Counted from the first letter of the stretch, positions 1-8,136 are shown. The stretch: 34,674 nucleotides of DNA from Candidatus Moraniibacteriota bacterium (GCA_028695135.1 JAQVJM010000007.1:1-34674), one strand, 5' to 3'. Notes: generated by a model not told the origin, from the letters alone. Numbers and translations are program-made.

Positions 1-90
1 TGGGACATCGGCGCGGATGAATATGGCGGTTATACCAAGGCGGAATTTCAGGGAACAGTCAATTTCCAAGGGACTGTTAATATTGAATGA
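1..90 (+). CDS. C-terminal end of a secreted beta-helix-type protein (partial)
   Basis: Frame 1 is open from the window edge to a TGA at 88-90 and gives 29 residues. They include DIGADEYGG, a motif I associate with the C-terminal end of right-handed beta-helix and choice-of-anchor Q type surface proteins, followed by two copies of FQGTVN. The 5' part lies outside the window, so neither domain content nor secretion signal can be checked. Seen: the reading frame, the motif and the small tandem repeat. Inferred: cell-surface role. No clear terminator follows before lepB. Confidence 0.5.
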   Translation, partial: WDIGADEYGGYTKAEFQGTVNFQGTVNIE

Positions 91-220
91 AATGGATTGA
101 GCAATATCGCAAATGTCCGAGAGTTTTGATCAGGAGGGCTTGCTTTCAAGTAAAAAACGTGTTAAAATTATTTTTGTTGGGCTCGTTTCGCTATAATTTG
201 CAGTAAAAAATAGAGAAAAA

Positions 221-817
221 ATGGAAAACTTGAACGAAAAAGAAGAAATATATTACGGAATAGGGGGATTTTTGGTGGAAATGGTAAAAATTTTTCTCCT
301 GGCGCTGGTAGTCATAATGCCCGTTAGGATTTTTTTGTTCCAGCCGTTTTTCGTCCAAGGAGCCAGTATGGAGCCTAATTTCGAGGATGGCCAATATCTC
401 ATCGTCAATGAATTGGGATACAAAAATACCGACTTGAAAATAGCGACTGTTGAGCCTTTCAAGGAAATAGAGAGAGGATATGTGATGATTTTCCGTTATC
501 CCAAAAACCCAAAACAGTTTTTTATCAAAAGGGTCATCGGACTGCCCGGAGAAAAGGTGGAGTTAAAAAACGGAAAAGTTTATATCTATAACGATGAAAG
601 TCTCGAAGGAACGGAGCTTAAAGAAGATTATCTGCCAGATGATACTTACACCCAGGGGAGTGGAAAGTATGAGGTGGGCGAGGACGAATATTTTGTTTTG
701 GGAGACAACCGCTCGCACAGTTCCGATTCCAGATCCTGGGGATTGGTAAGCTCGAAAGATATTATCGGGAAAGTCCTTCTCAGGGCTTGGCCGATAAATA
801 AAGCGGGGGTGTTTTAG
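221..817 (+). CDS. lepB: Signal peptidase I
   Basis: Membrane-bound serine/lysine protease that removes signal peptides from exported proteins. The 198-residue product has one N-terminal membrane segment (about residues 17-40). The catalytic serine box is GASMEPNF with Ser49, and the lysine box is FFIKRVIGLPGEKV with Lys103. The C-terminal conserved box is VLGDNRSHSSDSRSWG. The length is usual for short bacterial SPase I. There is no Shine-Dalgarno site before the ATG. A good -10 hexamer (TATAAT, 192-197) lies 23 nt upstream, without a convincing -35. Several secreted proteins in this window (the LolA-like protein, the beta-barrel, the repeat-domain protein) carry classic SPase I signal peptides and are plausible substrates. 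Downstream is a 175-nt gap before hisS with no gene. Confidence 0.95.
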   Translation: MENLNEKEEIYYGIGGFLVEMVKIFLLALVVIMPVRIFLFQPFFVQGASMEPNFEDGQYLIVNELGYKNTDLKIATVEPFKEIERGYVMIFRYPKNPKQFFIKRVIGLPGEKVELKNGKVYIYNDESLEGTELKEDYLPDDTYTQGSGKYEVGEDEYFVLGDNRSHSSDSRSWGLVSSKDIIGKVLLRAWPINKAGVF

Positions 818-992
818 GTTGCTTTCCGTTTATTTTTATGCTAAGTTAATGGATCGGATCGAAGAGATTTTCGGTATGTCGAAAGTCGATCAGTTTGATT
901 TATATAAGGATTAATCTCTGCAAATTGCGCGGTGAGCGTCCGCCAATGTTTCGCATAGCGACAGTGTTCGCTTTGCTTGCAGGCCAAAAGGT

Positions 993-2465
993 ATGCCAAG
1001 AAAAAAAGCCGCCAAAAAATCCCGAAAGGCTGCTGTTAAGAGAAAACTTTCCGGAAAAAAATATGCGAGAAAAAAATTTGCAAAAAAAAATCCGAGAAAA
1101 AGAACGGCCGCGGCCAAAGCGACAAATAAGAAATCTTCAGGCGCCGTCAATCAATCCCAAGTTGTCGAACCGATCCTGCTTCAGCCACCTAGAGGGATGA
1201 AAGATATCCTTCCGGGAGAGCAGGAATATTGGAACAGGATAAGGCAGGTCTTAGACAAAAGCTACATGCGTTACGGTTTTCAGAGGATCGATACTCCCCT
1301 GGTTGAATTTACCAATCTTTTTATAAGATCGATCGGAGAAGGGACGGACGTGGTTGACAAGGAACTTTATTCTTTTACTACCAAGGGAAAAGACAGGGTT
1401 TCTTTGAGACCCGAACTTACGGCCGGAATCGCCAGAGCTTATATACAGCATGGAATGAACGTTCTGCCCAAACCGATAAAACTTTTTTCCGTCGGACCGG
1501 TTTATCGTTATGATCGTCCGCAAGAAGGAAGATACAGGGAGCATTGGCAGGCCAATTTTGACATTTTCGGAGAAGATGATCCGGTTTTGGACGCTCAGAT
1601 AATGCAACTGGCCTATCAAGTGCTTACCAGCTTGGGCATTAAAAATATCCAATTCCAAGTAAACACTATCGGATGCGCCGATTGCCGGGACGGATATGTC
1701 GATATGCTCACCAGCTATTTTGAATCCAAAAAAAACAAGCTTTGCCGGACATGCAAAGATAGGCTGAAGAATAATCCTCTGAGAATATTGGACTGCAAGG
1801 AGGACAAATGCGTCCAAGTTGCGACAAATGCTCCTCAGACTGTAAATCATCTGTGTGAAGGATGCCGAAATCATTTCAAAAATTTATTGGAATATTTGGA
1901 CGAACTGGAAATTCCTTATATGATAAACCCGCAACTGGTGAGAGGCTTGGACTATTATACCAGGACGGTTTTTGAGATTTGGACGCTTGAAGACGGAAAG
2001 AAAAAGTCTTTGGGAGGCGGAGGGCGTTATGACAATCTGATTGCTAATATTGGAGGCGAACCGACTCCGGCTATCGGTTTCGGATTGGGATTGGAAAGAG
2101 TGGCTTTGGAAATGAAAAAAGTCAAGGCTAAATCCTATGAACCTCCCAAGCCCAAAGTTTTTATCGCGCAATTGGGCAATCTGGCCAAGAAAAAAAGCCT
2201 TAATCTGTTTGCCACAATGGAAAAAAGTAGTATATTGGTAGCAGAGAGTTTTGGAAGAGGAAGCCTGAAATCCCAACTGAGAATGGCTAACAAGCTGGGA
2301 GTGGAGGTTACGCTGATAATAGGTCAAAAAGAAGCCCTGGACGAGACGGTGATAGTAAAAAATATGACGACCGGAACCCAAGAAACTGTGCCGATTGAAA
2401 AGGTTATCAATGTTATAAAGAAAATTCTCAAGATCAAGCCCGTTTTTAACGGCAAGAAAAATTAA
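993..2465 (+). CDS. hisS: Histidyl-tRNA synthetase with a lysine-rich N-terminal tail
   Basis: Class II synthetase charging tRNA-His. Normal HisRS begins close to the RGMKDILP motif, here at residues 67-74. The preceding ~62 residues are mostly Lys, Arg and Ala and look disordered, like a histone H1 tail. No other usable start lies between 993 and the RGMKD codons, so the tail is probably real. Motif 2 covers about 165-190 (YRYDRPQEGRYRE), the HisA box VRGLDYYTRTVFEI 316-329, GGGGRYD 341-347, and motif 3 AIGFGLGLERV 360-370. Residues 228-291 carry four cysteine pairs (228/231, 251/254, 268/273, 288/291), an insertion known in Clostridium- and Thermotoga-type HisRS. The C-terminal anticodon-binding domain follows from about 388. 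Only 8 nt separate it from the HIT gene. No Shine-Dalgarno is visible. Confidence 0.95.
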   Translation: MPRKKAAKKSRKAAVKRKLSGKKYARKKFAKKNPRKRTAAAKATNKKSSGAVNQSQVVEPILLQPPRGMKDILPGEQEYWNRIRQVLDKSYMRYGFQRIDTPLVEFTNLFIRSIGEGTDVVDKELYSFTTKGKDRVSLRPELTAGIARAYIQHGMNVLPKPIKLFSVGPVYRYDRPQEGRYREHWQANFDIFGEDDPVLDAQIMQLAYQVLTSLGIKNIQFQVNTIGCADCRDGYVDMLTSYFESKKNKLCRTCKDRLKNNPLRILDCKEDKCVQVATNAPQTVNHLCEGCRNHFKNLLEYLDELEIPYMINPQLVRGLDYYTRTVFEIWTLEDGKKKSLGGGGRYDNLIANIGGEPTPAIGFGLGLERVALEMKKVKAKSYEPPKPKVFIAQLGNLAKKKSLNLFATMEKSSILVAESFGRGSLKSQLRMANKLGVEVTLIIGQKEALDETVIVKNMTTGTQETVPIEKVINVIKKILKIKPVFNGKKN

Positions 2466-2473
2466 TTCCTATT

Positions 2474-2824
2474 ATGAAAGACTGCCTCTTCTGCAAAATT
2501 ATAAACAAGGAAATTCCCGCCGATATCATTTACGAAGATGATGAAGTTTTGGCCTTCAATGATATCCATCCCCTGGCGCCGATGCATGTTTTAATAATCC
2601 CGAAAAAGCATATCGGCTCAATAAACGATCTCCAAGAGGATGATTCGGAGTTAGTGGGAAAAATGATTTTAATCGCAAAAAAATTGGCAAAAGATAAGGG
2701 CATAGATAAAGACGGATATAAGCTGTTATTCAGAACGGGAAAACACGGGGGCCAAGAAGTTCCGCACATCCATCTTCATCTTATCGGAGGAGCGCAACTG
2801 AAAGAAGGGATAGGACCTGTGTAA
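2474..2824 (+). CDS. HIT family protein (HinT/Fhit-like nucleotide hydrolase)
   Basis: Small nucleotide-binding hydrolase of the histidine triad superfamily; bacterial relatives split aminoacyl-AMP and adenosine phosphoramidates. The 116-residue protein has the triad HxHxH at His98, His100 and His102 within VPHIHLHLIGG. It also has the conserved N-terminal C-L-F-C-K-I start (Cys4, Cys7), matching HinT-type proteins in length and layout. It follows hisS by 8 nt and is probably co-transcribed. Pairing with an aminoacyl-tRNA synthetase fits a role in clearing aminoacyl adenylates, but that is inference. No Shine-Dalgarno; the start is fixed by the conserved N-terminus. Confidence 0.93.
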   Translation: MKDCLFCKIINKEIPADIIYEDDEVLAFNDIHPLAPMHVLIIPKKHIGSINDLQEDDSELVGKMILIAKKLAKDKGIDKDGYKLLFRTGKHGGQEVPHIHLHLIGGAQLKEGIGPV

Positions 2825-2852
2825 AAAATTCAAAATGCAAAGTTTTGATGCA
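2825..2852. repeat. Degenerate 7-nt-period array after the HIT gene
   Basis: Immediately after the HIT stop codon the sequence reads as consecutive heptads of A-rich type, starting AAAATTC AAAATGC. The units resemble those before clpB and inside ileS. Weak on its own; listed because it matches the pattern seen elsewhere in the window. Confidence 0.4.
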
Positions 2853-2879
2853 GATGCGATTTTAAGTTTGTTAAATGAA

Positions 2880-2913
2880 TAGATCGTTTTATCTTTAGCG
2901 ATATAACGATCTA
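2880..2913 (+). promoter_or_regulatory. Hairpin in the rpsU leader
   Basis: A 9-bp perfect inverted repeat (TAGATCGTT at 2880-2888, AACGATCTA at 2905-2913) with an inner ATC/GAT pairing. It ends about 27 nt before the strong AAAGGAGG site of rpsU. No T-run follows, so it is not a normal terminator. It may be a processing or translation-control structure in the rpsU mRNA; function is inferred only. Confidence 0.45.
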
Positions 2914-2954
2914 ATAATTCAGCAATATAAATTTTTTAGAAAGGAGGGGTTTAA

Positions 2955-3209
2955 ATGATCCAAGTCAGAAAAAAAGAAAGAGAAAACGCGGAAAGCTTGA
3001 TAAGAAGATTCTCCCGCCGTATACAGCAAAGCGGTGTCTTGGTGCAGGCCAGAAGGAGCCGTTTTCAGGATGAGGAGAAAAGCAAGCAAAAAAAACGCGA
3101 AGAAGCTTTATACAAGGTAAAGATTCGAAAGGAGATCAACAAATTGAAAAAAATAGACAAATTCGACAATGAAGCCCTCAAAAATATCAAAAAAAGAATG
3201 AATAAATAG
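2955..3209 (+). CDS. rpsU: Ribosomal protein bS21
   Basis: Small-subunit protein near the anti-Shine-Dalgarno end of 16S rRNA, involved in translation initiation. The N-terminal half matches the family: ESLIRRFSRRIQQSGVLVQ followed by RRSRF. The product is 84 residues, longer than the ~71 of E. coli, with a basic coiled C-terminus (lysine-rich, about residues 40-84). It has one of the strongest Shine-Dalgarno sites in the window (AAAGGAGGGG at 2940-2949), whereas most housekeeping genes here have none. It stands apart from its neighbours, with 130 nt upstream holding a hairpin and 91 nt downstream before yqeY. Confidence 0.93.
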   Translation: MIQVRKKERENAESLIRRFSRRIQQSGVLVQARRSRFQDEEKSKQKKREEALYKVKIRKEINKLKKIDKFDNEALKNIKKRMNK

Positions 3210-3300
3210 ATGCGAATCCTAGATTCGAATTTTAGCGAATAATATAAATATTCTATTTGAGACATTCGGAAAATAATTTGTAAATTAGCGTTATAAATCT

Positions 3301-3759
3301 ATGTTGAGGCAACAGATCTTATCTGACTTAAAAGATGCCATGAAATCCGGCGACACGGAAAAGCGGGATGTTTTGAGAATGCTTGACAGTATGGTTAAGA
3401 ATGCTGAAATAGAGAAAGGCAAGAGGGAAAGCGGGCTCAATGATGAAGAAATAGTCGAAGTTTTGCGTCGGGCGATCAAGCAGAGAAAAGAAAGCGCGTA
3501 TCAGTATCAGAAAGGAGGCAGGGAAGATTTGTCGGAAAAGGAAAAAGCTGAAGCGGAAATATTGTCCAAGTATCTTCCGGAGCAGATGGGCGGGGAAGAG
3601 CTGAGGGCGGTCATCGCCGGAGCCATAGAGGAATCGGGAGCCAAGGATAAAAGCGGTATGGGAAAGGTAATGGGAATTGTCATGGGCAAAGTAAAAGGCA
3701 AAGCGGATGGAAATGAAGTCAGAAAAATGGTGGAGGAAATTTTTAACTCCCCAAAATAG
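3301..3759 (+). CDS. yqeY: GatB/YqeY domain protein
   Basis: 152-residue protein of the YqeY family, a helical domain related to the tRNA-binding tail of the GatB amidotransferase subunit. The family start MLRQQILSDLKDAMKSGD and the pattern K.D.LRMLDS..KNAEIEKG are clear, as are the EAEILSKYLPEQM and MGKVMG..M.KVKGKADG blocks. The usual partner in many bacteria is rpsU just upstream, as here. The exact cellular role is not established; a link to amidation of mischarged tRNA is proposed for the family. It lies 3 nt before ybeY and is certainly in the same transcript. No Shine-Dalgarno. Confidence 0.9.
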   Translation: MLRQQILSDLKDAMKSGDTEKRDVLRMLDSMVKNAEIEKGKRESGLNDEEIVEVLRRAIKQRKESAYQYQKGGREDLSEKEKAEAEILSKYLPEQMGGEELRAVIAGAIEESGAKDKSGMGKVMGIVMGKVKGKADGNEVRKMVEEIFNSPK

Positions 3760-3762
3760 CCG

Positions 3763-4215
3763 ATGAAGATATTTTTGGAAATAAATAATAAGACCGATTG
3801 TAATTTTGATGAAAAAAAGATAGAATTGGTCATAGGAGAGACTGTGAGGAAGAGCGGATTGAAAAATATCGATTCCAAAAAGATCGAAGTGAGCGTGGGA
3901 GTAGTCTCCCCTCAGGAGATGAGGGAAATAAACGAAAAATACCGGGGCAAAGATTCATCTACGGATGTTCTCTCTTTTTCCAATTATGCAGGCCGGGAAG
4001 GTATTTCCAAAGATAAAAGCAAAAAAATTTTTTTGGGGGAGATAATCGTCTGTTTTGAAGATATAAGAGAGTACGCCGACAGAAAAAAAATTTCTTTTGA
4101 TGAAGAGCTATCCAGAGTTTTTAGCCACGGGACGCTTCATCTGCTCGGGTTCTCCCACGGAAAGGATATGTTTTCAATCCAAGAGAGAGTGGCAAATTTT
4201 TTTAGTAAAAGTTAA
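3763..4215 (+). CDS. ybeY: YbeY endoribonuclease (rRNA maturation)
   Basis: Zinc-dependent single-strand endoribonuclease acting in 16S rRNA 3'-end maturation and 70S quality control. The metal site is the family H-x3-H-x5-H motif, here His122, His126 and His132 in SHGTLHLLGFSHGKD. The upstream conserved block YRGKDSSTDVLSF is also present. The 150-residue length is normal. It lies between yqeY and dgkA; ybeY next to dgkA is a common arrangement in many bacteria. Start codon is 3 nt after the yqeY stop, indicating translational coupling. Confidence 0.94.
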   Translation: MKIFLEINNKTDCNFDEKKIELVIGETVRKSGLKNIDSKKIEVSVGVVSPQEMREINEKYRGKDSSTDVLSFSNYAGREGISKDKSKKIFLGEIIVCFEDIREYADRKKISFDEELSRVFSHGTLHLLGFSHGKDMFSIQERVANFFSKS

Positions 4216-4268
4216 CCGCTTCAAAAGATAAATCAAAATCTTCCGAATTTCTAAAAAATAAAATAAAA

Positions 4269-4643
4269 ATGGAAGAAAATAGCAATATAAAAATGAGAAG
4301 TTTTAAAAAGAGCGTCCAGTATGCTTTTCGGGGCTTGAAATATGTCATTAAAAATGAGCGCAATTTCAAAATTGAGCTGTTTTTTGCAGTGGCTATTTTA
4401 TTTTTCTGCGCTTTTCTGGGAGTGGAAAGATGGGAACTGGTAGTAATAATATTTTTGACGACTCTTGTTCTAGTGACCGAGCTTATCAACACGGTGGTGG
4501 AGAGAGTGGTTGATATCTTGGAACCGAGAATGCACCCTTTTGCCAAACTGATAAAAGACATAACGGCGGCGATAGTTCTGATATCGGCGATAATGTCCGT
4601 CATTATCGGCTTAATTATTTTTTTGCCCTATATACTCAGATAA
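4269..4643 (+). CDS. dgkA: Diacylglycerol/undecaprenol kinase, DgkA family
   Basis: Small integral-membrane lipid kinase. In monoderm-type bacteria this family mainly phosphorylates undecaprenol to supply the cell-wall lipid carrier. The 124 residues contain three membrane helices (about 36-51, 55-75, 98-120). Active-site residues align with E. coli DgkA at an offset of two: Glu71, Asn74, Glu78, Asp82 in ELINTVVERVVD, and Lys96-Asp97 in AKLIKDITAA. It sits between ybeY and ftsA, 15 nt before ftsA, linking wall-lipid supply and division. Whether the substrate is undecaprenol or diacylglycerol cannot be read from the sequence. Confidence 0.92.
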   Translation: MEENSNIKMRSFKKSVQYAFRGLKYVIKNERNFKIELFFAVAILFFCAFLGVERWELVVIIFLTTLVLVTELINTVVERVVDILEPRMHPFAKLIKDITAAIVLISAIMSVIIGLIIFLPYILR

Positions 4644-4657
4644 ATTTATTTATTTTT

Positions 4658-5908
4658 ATGTCCAGTAGCAAATTTTTTAGTTTAGATGTCGGATCCAGCA
4701 ATATAAGAATTACGGCTGCCCAATTTGACTCGGAAGGAAAGATGAATATTATCGGAGCCGTATCCGCGCCTTCTGCCGGAGTTAGAAGAGGAGCTGTTAT
4801 CGATATAGAAGAAAATTCCCAGGCGATAAGCTTGGCGGCGGAAAAATTGGAAGGCATTATTGAGCAAAAGATCAAAAATGCGGTTTTGGGAATAGGGGGA
4901 ACGGAGATAAAAATGAATGAATCGAAAGGGGTGATCGCTATCGGCAGGGCTAATGGAGAAGTGAGCGGAGATGATATAGAACGGGTTCTCGAATCGGCTC
5001 AAAATGCTTCTATGCCCGTAAATAATGAAACCGTCCATGTCGTGCCCAAGGAATACAAGCTGGATGATCAATCCGGCATAAAAAATCCGATCGGTATGCA
5101 TGGGATTCGTCTGGAGGTGGACGCTTTGATGATAGAAGACTCCGCCACTCACTTGAGCAACTTGACCAAGAGCGCAAGCCAAGCCGGAATCAGCGTGGGA
5201 GGCATAATGGCAGGCCCTCTGGCTGCGGCAACGGCTGTTCTGGATAAGAATGAGAAAGAATTGGGAGTGGTCGTAATCGATATCGGAGGAGGAACTACTT
5301 CTATTTCAATTTTTGAAGAGGGTGATTTGGCTTATATTTCCGTTTTGCCGATCGGCGCCGGCCATATTACCAATGACATAGCCATAGGATTAAGGGTTCC
5401 CATCGAAACGGCGGAGAAAGTAAAATTAGGATATGGAAGCGCTTTCCCGGAAAATATAAGCAAAAGAGAAATGATAGATTTGAGCATCGTTGACCCTCAG
5501 GAACAAGGAGAGGTTTCCCGTTATCATGTAGCGGAAATAATAGAAGCCAGACTGAGTGAAATATTTGAAATGGTCAACGGAGAACTGAAAAAAATAGGAA
5601 AGGCCGGATTGCTTCCGTCGGGAGCGGTTTTGGTCGGAGGAGGAGCGGAGCTTCATGACATAGTGAATTTTGCCAAAAACTCTCTGGGATTGCCGGCTAA
5701 AGTGGGATATCCCAAAGGGATAAGCGGAATTGTCGACAAAGTCGACTCTCCTTCTTTTGCGGCTTCGATAGGCCTGTTTAGCTATTTGGAAAACGATTCC
5801 TATAAAAAAAGCGGCCGCGGTTATGAAAAGTTTCTATCCATAGGAGGAGTTGATATTAAAAGCATGGGCAAGAAACTAAGGAATTGGACAGATAAATTTT
5901 TACCTTAA
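4658..5908 (+). CDS. ftsA: Cell division protein FtsA
   Basis: Actin-like ATPase that anchors FtsZ to the membrane and recruits the divisome. The 416 residues show the phosphate-1 motif LDVGSSNIRI near the N-terminus, the phosphate-2 motif VVVIDIGGGTTSISIF at about 204-219, and VLVGGGAELHDIV as the adenosine motif. The SHS2 (1C) region lies about 85-160. The extreme C-terminus (KKLRNWTDKFLP) has the look of the membrane-targeting amphipathic helix. ftsZ follows after 134 nt that hold a separate promoter, so FtsZ can be made independently of FtsA. No Shine-Dalgarno. Confidence 0.95.
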   Translation: MSSSKFFSLDVGSSNIRITAAQFDSEGKMNIIGAVSAPSAGVRRGAVIDIEENSQAISLAAEKLEGIIEQKIKNAVLGIGGTEIKMNESKGVIAIGRANGEVSGDDIERVLESAQNASMPVNNETVHVVPKEYKLDDQSGIKNPIGMHGIRLEVDALMIEDSATHLSNLTKSASQAGISVGGIMAGPLAAATAVLDKNEKELGVVVIDIGGGTTSISIFEEGDLAYISVLPIGAGHITNDIAIGLRVPIETAEKVKLGYGSAFPENISKREMIDLSIVDPQEQGEVSRYHVAEIIEARLSEIFEMVNGELKKIGKAGLLPSGAVLVGGGAELHDIVNFAKNSLGLPAKVGYPKGISGIVDKVDSPSFAASIGLFSYLENDSYKKSGRGYEKFLSIGGVDIKSMGKKLRNWTDKFLP

Positions 5909-5919
5909 AAAACGTAAAC

Positions 5920-5949
5920 TTGACAGCAAGTTATTTGTTGTGATAGATT
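5920..5949 (+). promoter_or_regulatory. Sigma-70 type promoter for ftsZ
   Basis: Consensus -35 TTGACA (5920-5925), 18-bp spacer and -10 TAGATT (5944-5949) with the extended TGN element just before it. Predicted start near 5956, giving a leader of about 87 nt before the ftsZ ATG. Confidence 0.65.
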
Positions 5950-6042
5950 TATATACCAAGGCAGTTTATCTGTTTTTTAAATCAAAATAAAGTCTAACGT
6001 GTTTGCAGTCTTTCTGCTTATCCGTTAATAACTATCAAGCTT

Positions 6043-7236
6043 ATGGCTGAAATAAAACCAGACATAGAAACATCAGCAAAAATAAAAGTAGTCGGAGTGG
6101 GAGGTTCGGGAGGCAACGCTATAGAGAGGATGATAGAATCAAATATAAAAGGAGTTGAATTTATAGCCATTAATACCGACGCGCAGGATCTGCATCATTC
6201 GAAAGCCAGCGAAAAAGTTCATATAGGAAAAAATCTGACCAAAGGCTTAGGCGCCGGAATGAATCCGGAAATCGGCCGGCAAGCCGCTGAAGAAAATAGA
6301 GATGAGATCCAAGAGGTCTTGAAGGGAGCCGATATGGTTTTTGTTACCTGCGGATTGGGAGGGGGAACCGGATCCGGAGCGGCTCCGATCGTGGCGGAAA
6401 CAGCCAAGGAATTGGGAGCCTTGACGATGGCTGTTGTTACTAAGCCTTTTTCTTTTGAAGGCGCGCAAAGAAGCGCCATTGCCGACGAGGCTCTGGAACA
6501 CCTCAAGAAAAGAGTTGATACTTTTATAACTATACACAACGATAGATTGCTTTCCATAATCGACAAAAAAACCACTTTGATAAACGCTTTTAGAATAGTG
6601 GATGATGTATTGAGACAGGGAGTCCAAGGAGTTTCTGATCTTATAACCAAACCCGGAATAGTCAATGTTGATTTTAATGACGTCAAGGCTGTTATGACGG
6701 ATGGAGGAAGCGCTTTGATGGGAATAGGGGTGGCCAGCGGAGAAAACAGGGCGGCAGAGGCCGCAAAAGCCGCGATAAGCAGCCCTCTCCTGGAGCTTTC
6801 CATAGATGGCGCCAAGGGGGTGTTGTTCAATGTTTCCGGATCCAGCGATCTGACTATGCTTGAAATCAGCGAGGCGGCCAATATCATTACCGAAAATGTT
6901 GATCCTAACGCCAAGGTGATATTCGGAGCGGTTACCAGCGATCAGATAAGGAAAGGAGACATACAGATCACGGTTGTTTCCACTGGTTTTGATTCTGATC
7001 ATGTCAGCGAACCTCCGGCTGACGCTATGTCCAGAGTTAGGGAAGAAGAAATTATGAAAGAAGAACCGGAAGACGAATTGGGGGAAGGATTTGGAAAAAT
7101 AGCTTTTCCGTCTAAAAAAATGATAATTGATGAAAAGGTCCAGCCGAAGAAAGAAAATAATAATATGCAAAGAGAGCCTGAGGAAGATGACGAACTTGAA
7201 ATCCCGGCCTTTATAAGGAGAAAAATGGGGAAATAA
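6043..7236 (+). CDS. ftsZ: Cell division GTPase FtsZ
   Basis: Tubulin-like GTPase forming the division ring. The 397-residue protein has the first nucleotide loop [10 protein letters not shown] (18-27), the tubulin signature GGGTGSG at 106-112, and the T7 catalytic loop with NVDFNDVK at 208-215. A variable acidic linker follows from about 325 and the conserved C-terminal peptide [11 protein letters not shown] that binds FtsA closes the protein. It is directly downstream of ftsA and followed by a run of hairpins (7258-7363). No Shine-Dalgarno before the ATG. Confidence 0.97.
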   Translation: MAEIKPDIETSAKIKVVGVGGSGGNAIERMIESNIKGVEFIAINTDAQDLHHSKASEKVHIGKNLTKGLGAGMNPEIGRQAAEENRDEIQEVLKGADMVFVTCGLGGGTGSGAAPIVAETAKELGALTMAVVTKPFSFEGAQRSAIADEALEHLKKRVDTFITIHNDRLLSIIDKKTTLINAFRIVDDVLRQGVQGVSDLITKPGIVNVDFNDVKAVMTDGGSALMGIGVASGENRAAEAAKAAISSPLLELSIDGAKGVLFNVSGSSDLTMLEISEAANIITENVDPNAKVIFGAVTSDQIRKGDIQITVVSTGFDSDHVSEPPADAMSRVREEEIMKEEPEDELGEGFGKIAFPSKKMIIDEKVQPKKENNNMQREPEEDDELEIPAFIRRKMGK

Positions 7237-7257
7237 ATCTTAAAAAAATAATTTTTT

Positions 7258-7289
7258 TAAAAAGCGGGCATAAATGGCCTGTTTTTTTC
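7258..7289 (+). terminator. Intrinsic terminator after ftsZ
   Basis: Short stem CGGGC/GCCTG with one G-T pair and a 7-nt loop, preceded by A's and followed by seven T's. It lies 22 nt after the ftsZ stop. Confidence 0.6.
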
Positions 7290-7300
7290 TCTCTTGTAAA

Positions 7301-7363
7301 CGGATTATTATATTTGGGAAGAATAATCCGCTCTTTTCTAATCCTTCCCTTAAAGAGGGGAGG
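7301..7363. other. Two further hairpins downstream of ftsZ
   Basis: A perfect 9-bp stem (CGGATTATT 7301-7309, AATAATCCG 7322-7330, followed by CTCTTTTCT) and an 8-bp stem (CCTTCCCT/AGGGGAGG, 7342-7363). The first could act as a second terminator. The second resembles the arms of the inverted repeat at 10976-11128. The rest of the gap to 7500 shows only a CCGCG/CGCGG hairpin (7476-7491) and no gene. Confidence 0.45.
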
Positions 7364-7509
7364 AAAATATGGGTTTTCATTTTTTAATCTTTTATTTTTC
7401 GAGATATAAATATCGGGCGGGAGAGCAGGTCGCTTGAAATAATTTCGTTTTTAGTATAAGATTAATTTTGTAATGCCGCGTACAAGCGCGGTAAAAGTTT
7501 TTTGTAGCC

Positions 7510-7518
7510 TGTGGATAA
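7510..7518 (-). promoter_or_regulatory. Perfect DnaA box upstream of nrdR
   Basis: TGTGGATAA, the reverse complement of the consensus DnaA box TTATCCACA. It lies 28 nt before the -35 of the nrdR promoter. DnaA control of ribonucleotide reductase genes is known in other bacteria; here it is an inference from the motif alone. Confidence 0.45.
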
Positions 7519-7545
7519 CTTTGCTTGGTTTGTAGAAAAATCGTG

Positions 7546-7573
7546 TTGCATCATTATTTTCTTGTGGTATAAT
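7546..7573 (+). promoter_or_regulatory. Promoter of the nrdR-nrdD unit
   Basis: -35 TTGCAT (7546-7551), 16-bp spacer, -10 TATAAT (7568-7573) with extended TGG. Predicted start near 7580, just before the NrdR box. Confidence 0.7.
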
Positions 7574-7584
7574 TTAAGTGAAAT

Positions 7585-7600
7585 ACACAATATATAGTGG
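7585..7600. promoter_or_regulatory. Probable NrdR box (autoregulation)
   Basis: ACACAATATATAGTGG matches the known 16-bp NrdR-box pattern, an ACAC..ATAT..GTGT-type palindrome, at most positions. It lies directly downstream of the predicted start, where a bound repressor would block transcription. NrdR usually binds paired boxes; only a half site (CTTGTGG, 7561-7567) is seen one turn-multiple upstream, inside the promoter. Confidence 0.55.
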
Positions 7601-7680
7601 TATTAAGATATGCAACTAAGATATCGGATAAAGGGGCAAGGAGGCTATTTGTGGGATTAAACAGTCAGATAAAATTTTTT

Positions 7681-8136
7681 ATGTTATGCCCATTTTGCAA
7701 CCATAGCGAAACCAAGGTTATCGATTCTCGCGATGCCAATGATGGAAAGACTATCAGGCGTAGGAGAGAATGCGAGAAATGCAAAGCGCGTTTCAGCACT
7801 TATGAAGAAGTAGAAATAATGAGGCTTATGGTCGTTAAGAGAAACGGAGAAAAAGAGGAATATGACACGGAAAAAATAAGAAGAGGAATAGACAAATCTT
7901 TGGAAAAAAGGCCGGTGAGTTATGATAAGAAAGACAAGCTCCTGGGAGATATAGAATATTGCATCCACAACAGAAGCAAGGATGGCGAGATAGAGAGTAA
8001 AGAAATCGGAAGAATAATTCTGGAAAAGCTGAAAGAAGCCGACCAAGTGGCCTATCTGAGATTTGCAAGCGTTTACAAATCTTTCGGAAGCCTTAATAGT
8101 TTCAAGAAAGAATTGGAAAAATTAGAAGAAGAATAA
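7681..8136 (+). CDS. nrdR: Transcriptional repressor NrdR
   Basis: ATP/dATP-sensing repressor of ribonucleotide reductase genes. 151 residues. The family starts MxCPFC, so the ATG at 7681 is chosen over an open frame reaching back to 7597. The zinc ribbon uses Cys3, Cys6, Cys31 and Cys34. An ATP-cone spans about 48-137, with the conserved KRPVS and RFASVYKSF blocks. It is followed by nrdD after 191 nt without an obvious terminator, and its own promoter carries an NrdR-like box. This fits autoregulation plus control of the downstream class III reductase. Confidence 0.95.
   Translation: MLCPFCNHSETKVIDSRDANDGKTIRRRRECEKCKARFSTYEEVEIMRLMVVKRNGEKEEYDTEKIRRGIDKSLEKRPVSYDKKDKLLGDIEYCIHNRSKDGEIESKEIGRIILEKLKEADQVAYLRFASVYKSFGSLNSFKKELEKLEEE

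Noticed and set aside
911-1200. Small genes in the lepB-hisS gap
   Set aside because: The frames at 895-1200 (plus) and 911-1150 (minus) are out-of-frame readings of the repetitive lysine-rich start of hisS.
1251-1874. Minus-strand open frame of 207 codons inside hisS
   Set aside because: It lies wholly opposite an unambiguous hisS and has no family features.
6219-7170. Long minus-strand open frames opposite ftsZ
   Set aside because: Shadows of the ftsZ codons; composition is not protein-like.
7510-7518. Replication origin at the DnaA box
   Set aside because: Only one box is present there; no cluster, no AT-rich unwinding region with repeats, and no dnaA or dnaN nearby.
7597-7680. Longer N-terminus of NrdR
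   Set aside because: The family starts at MxCPFC; the added 28 residues would overlap the NrdR box and promoter leader.
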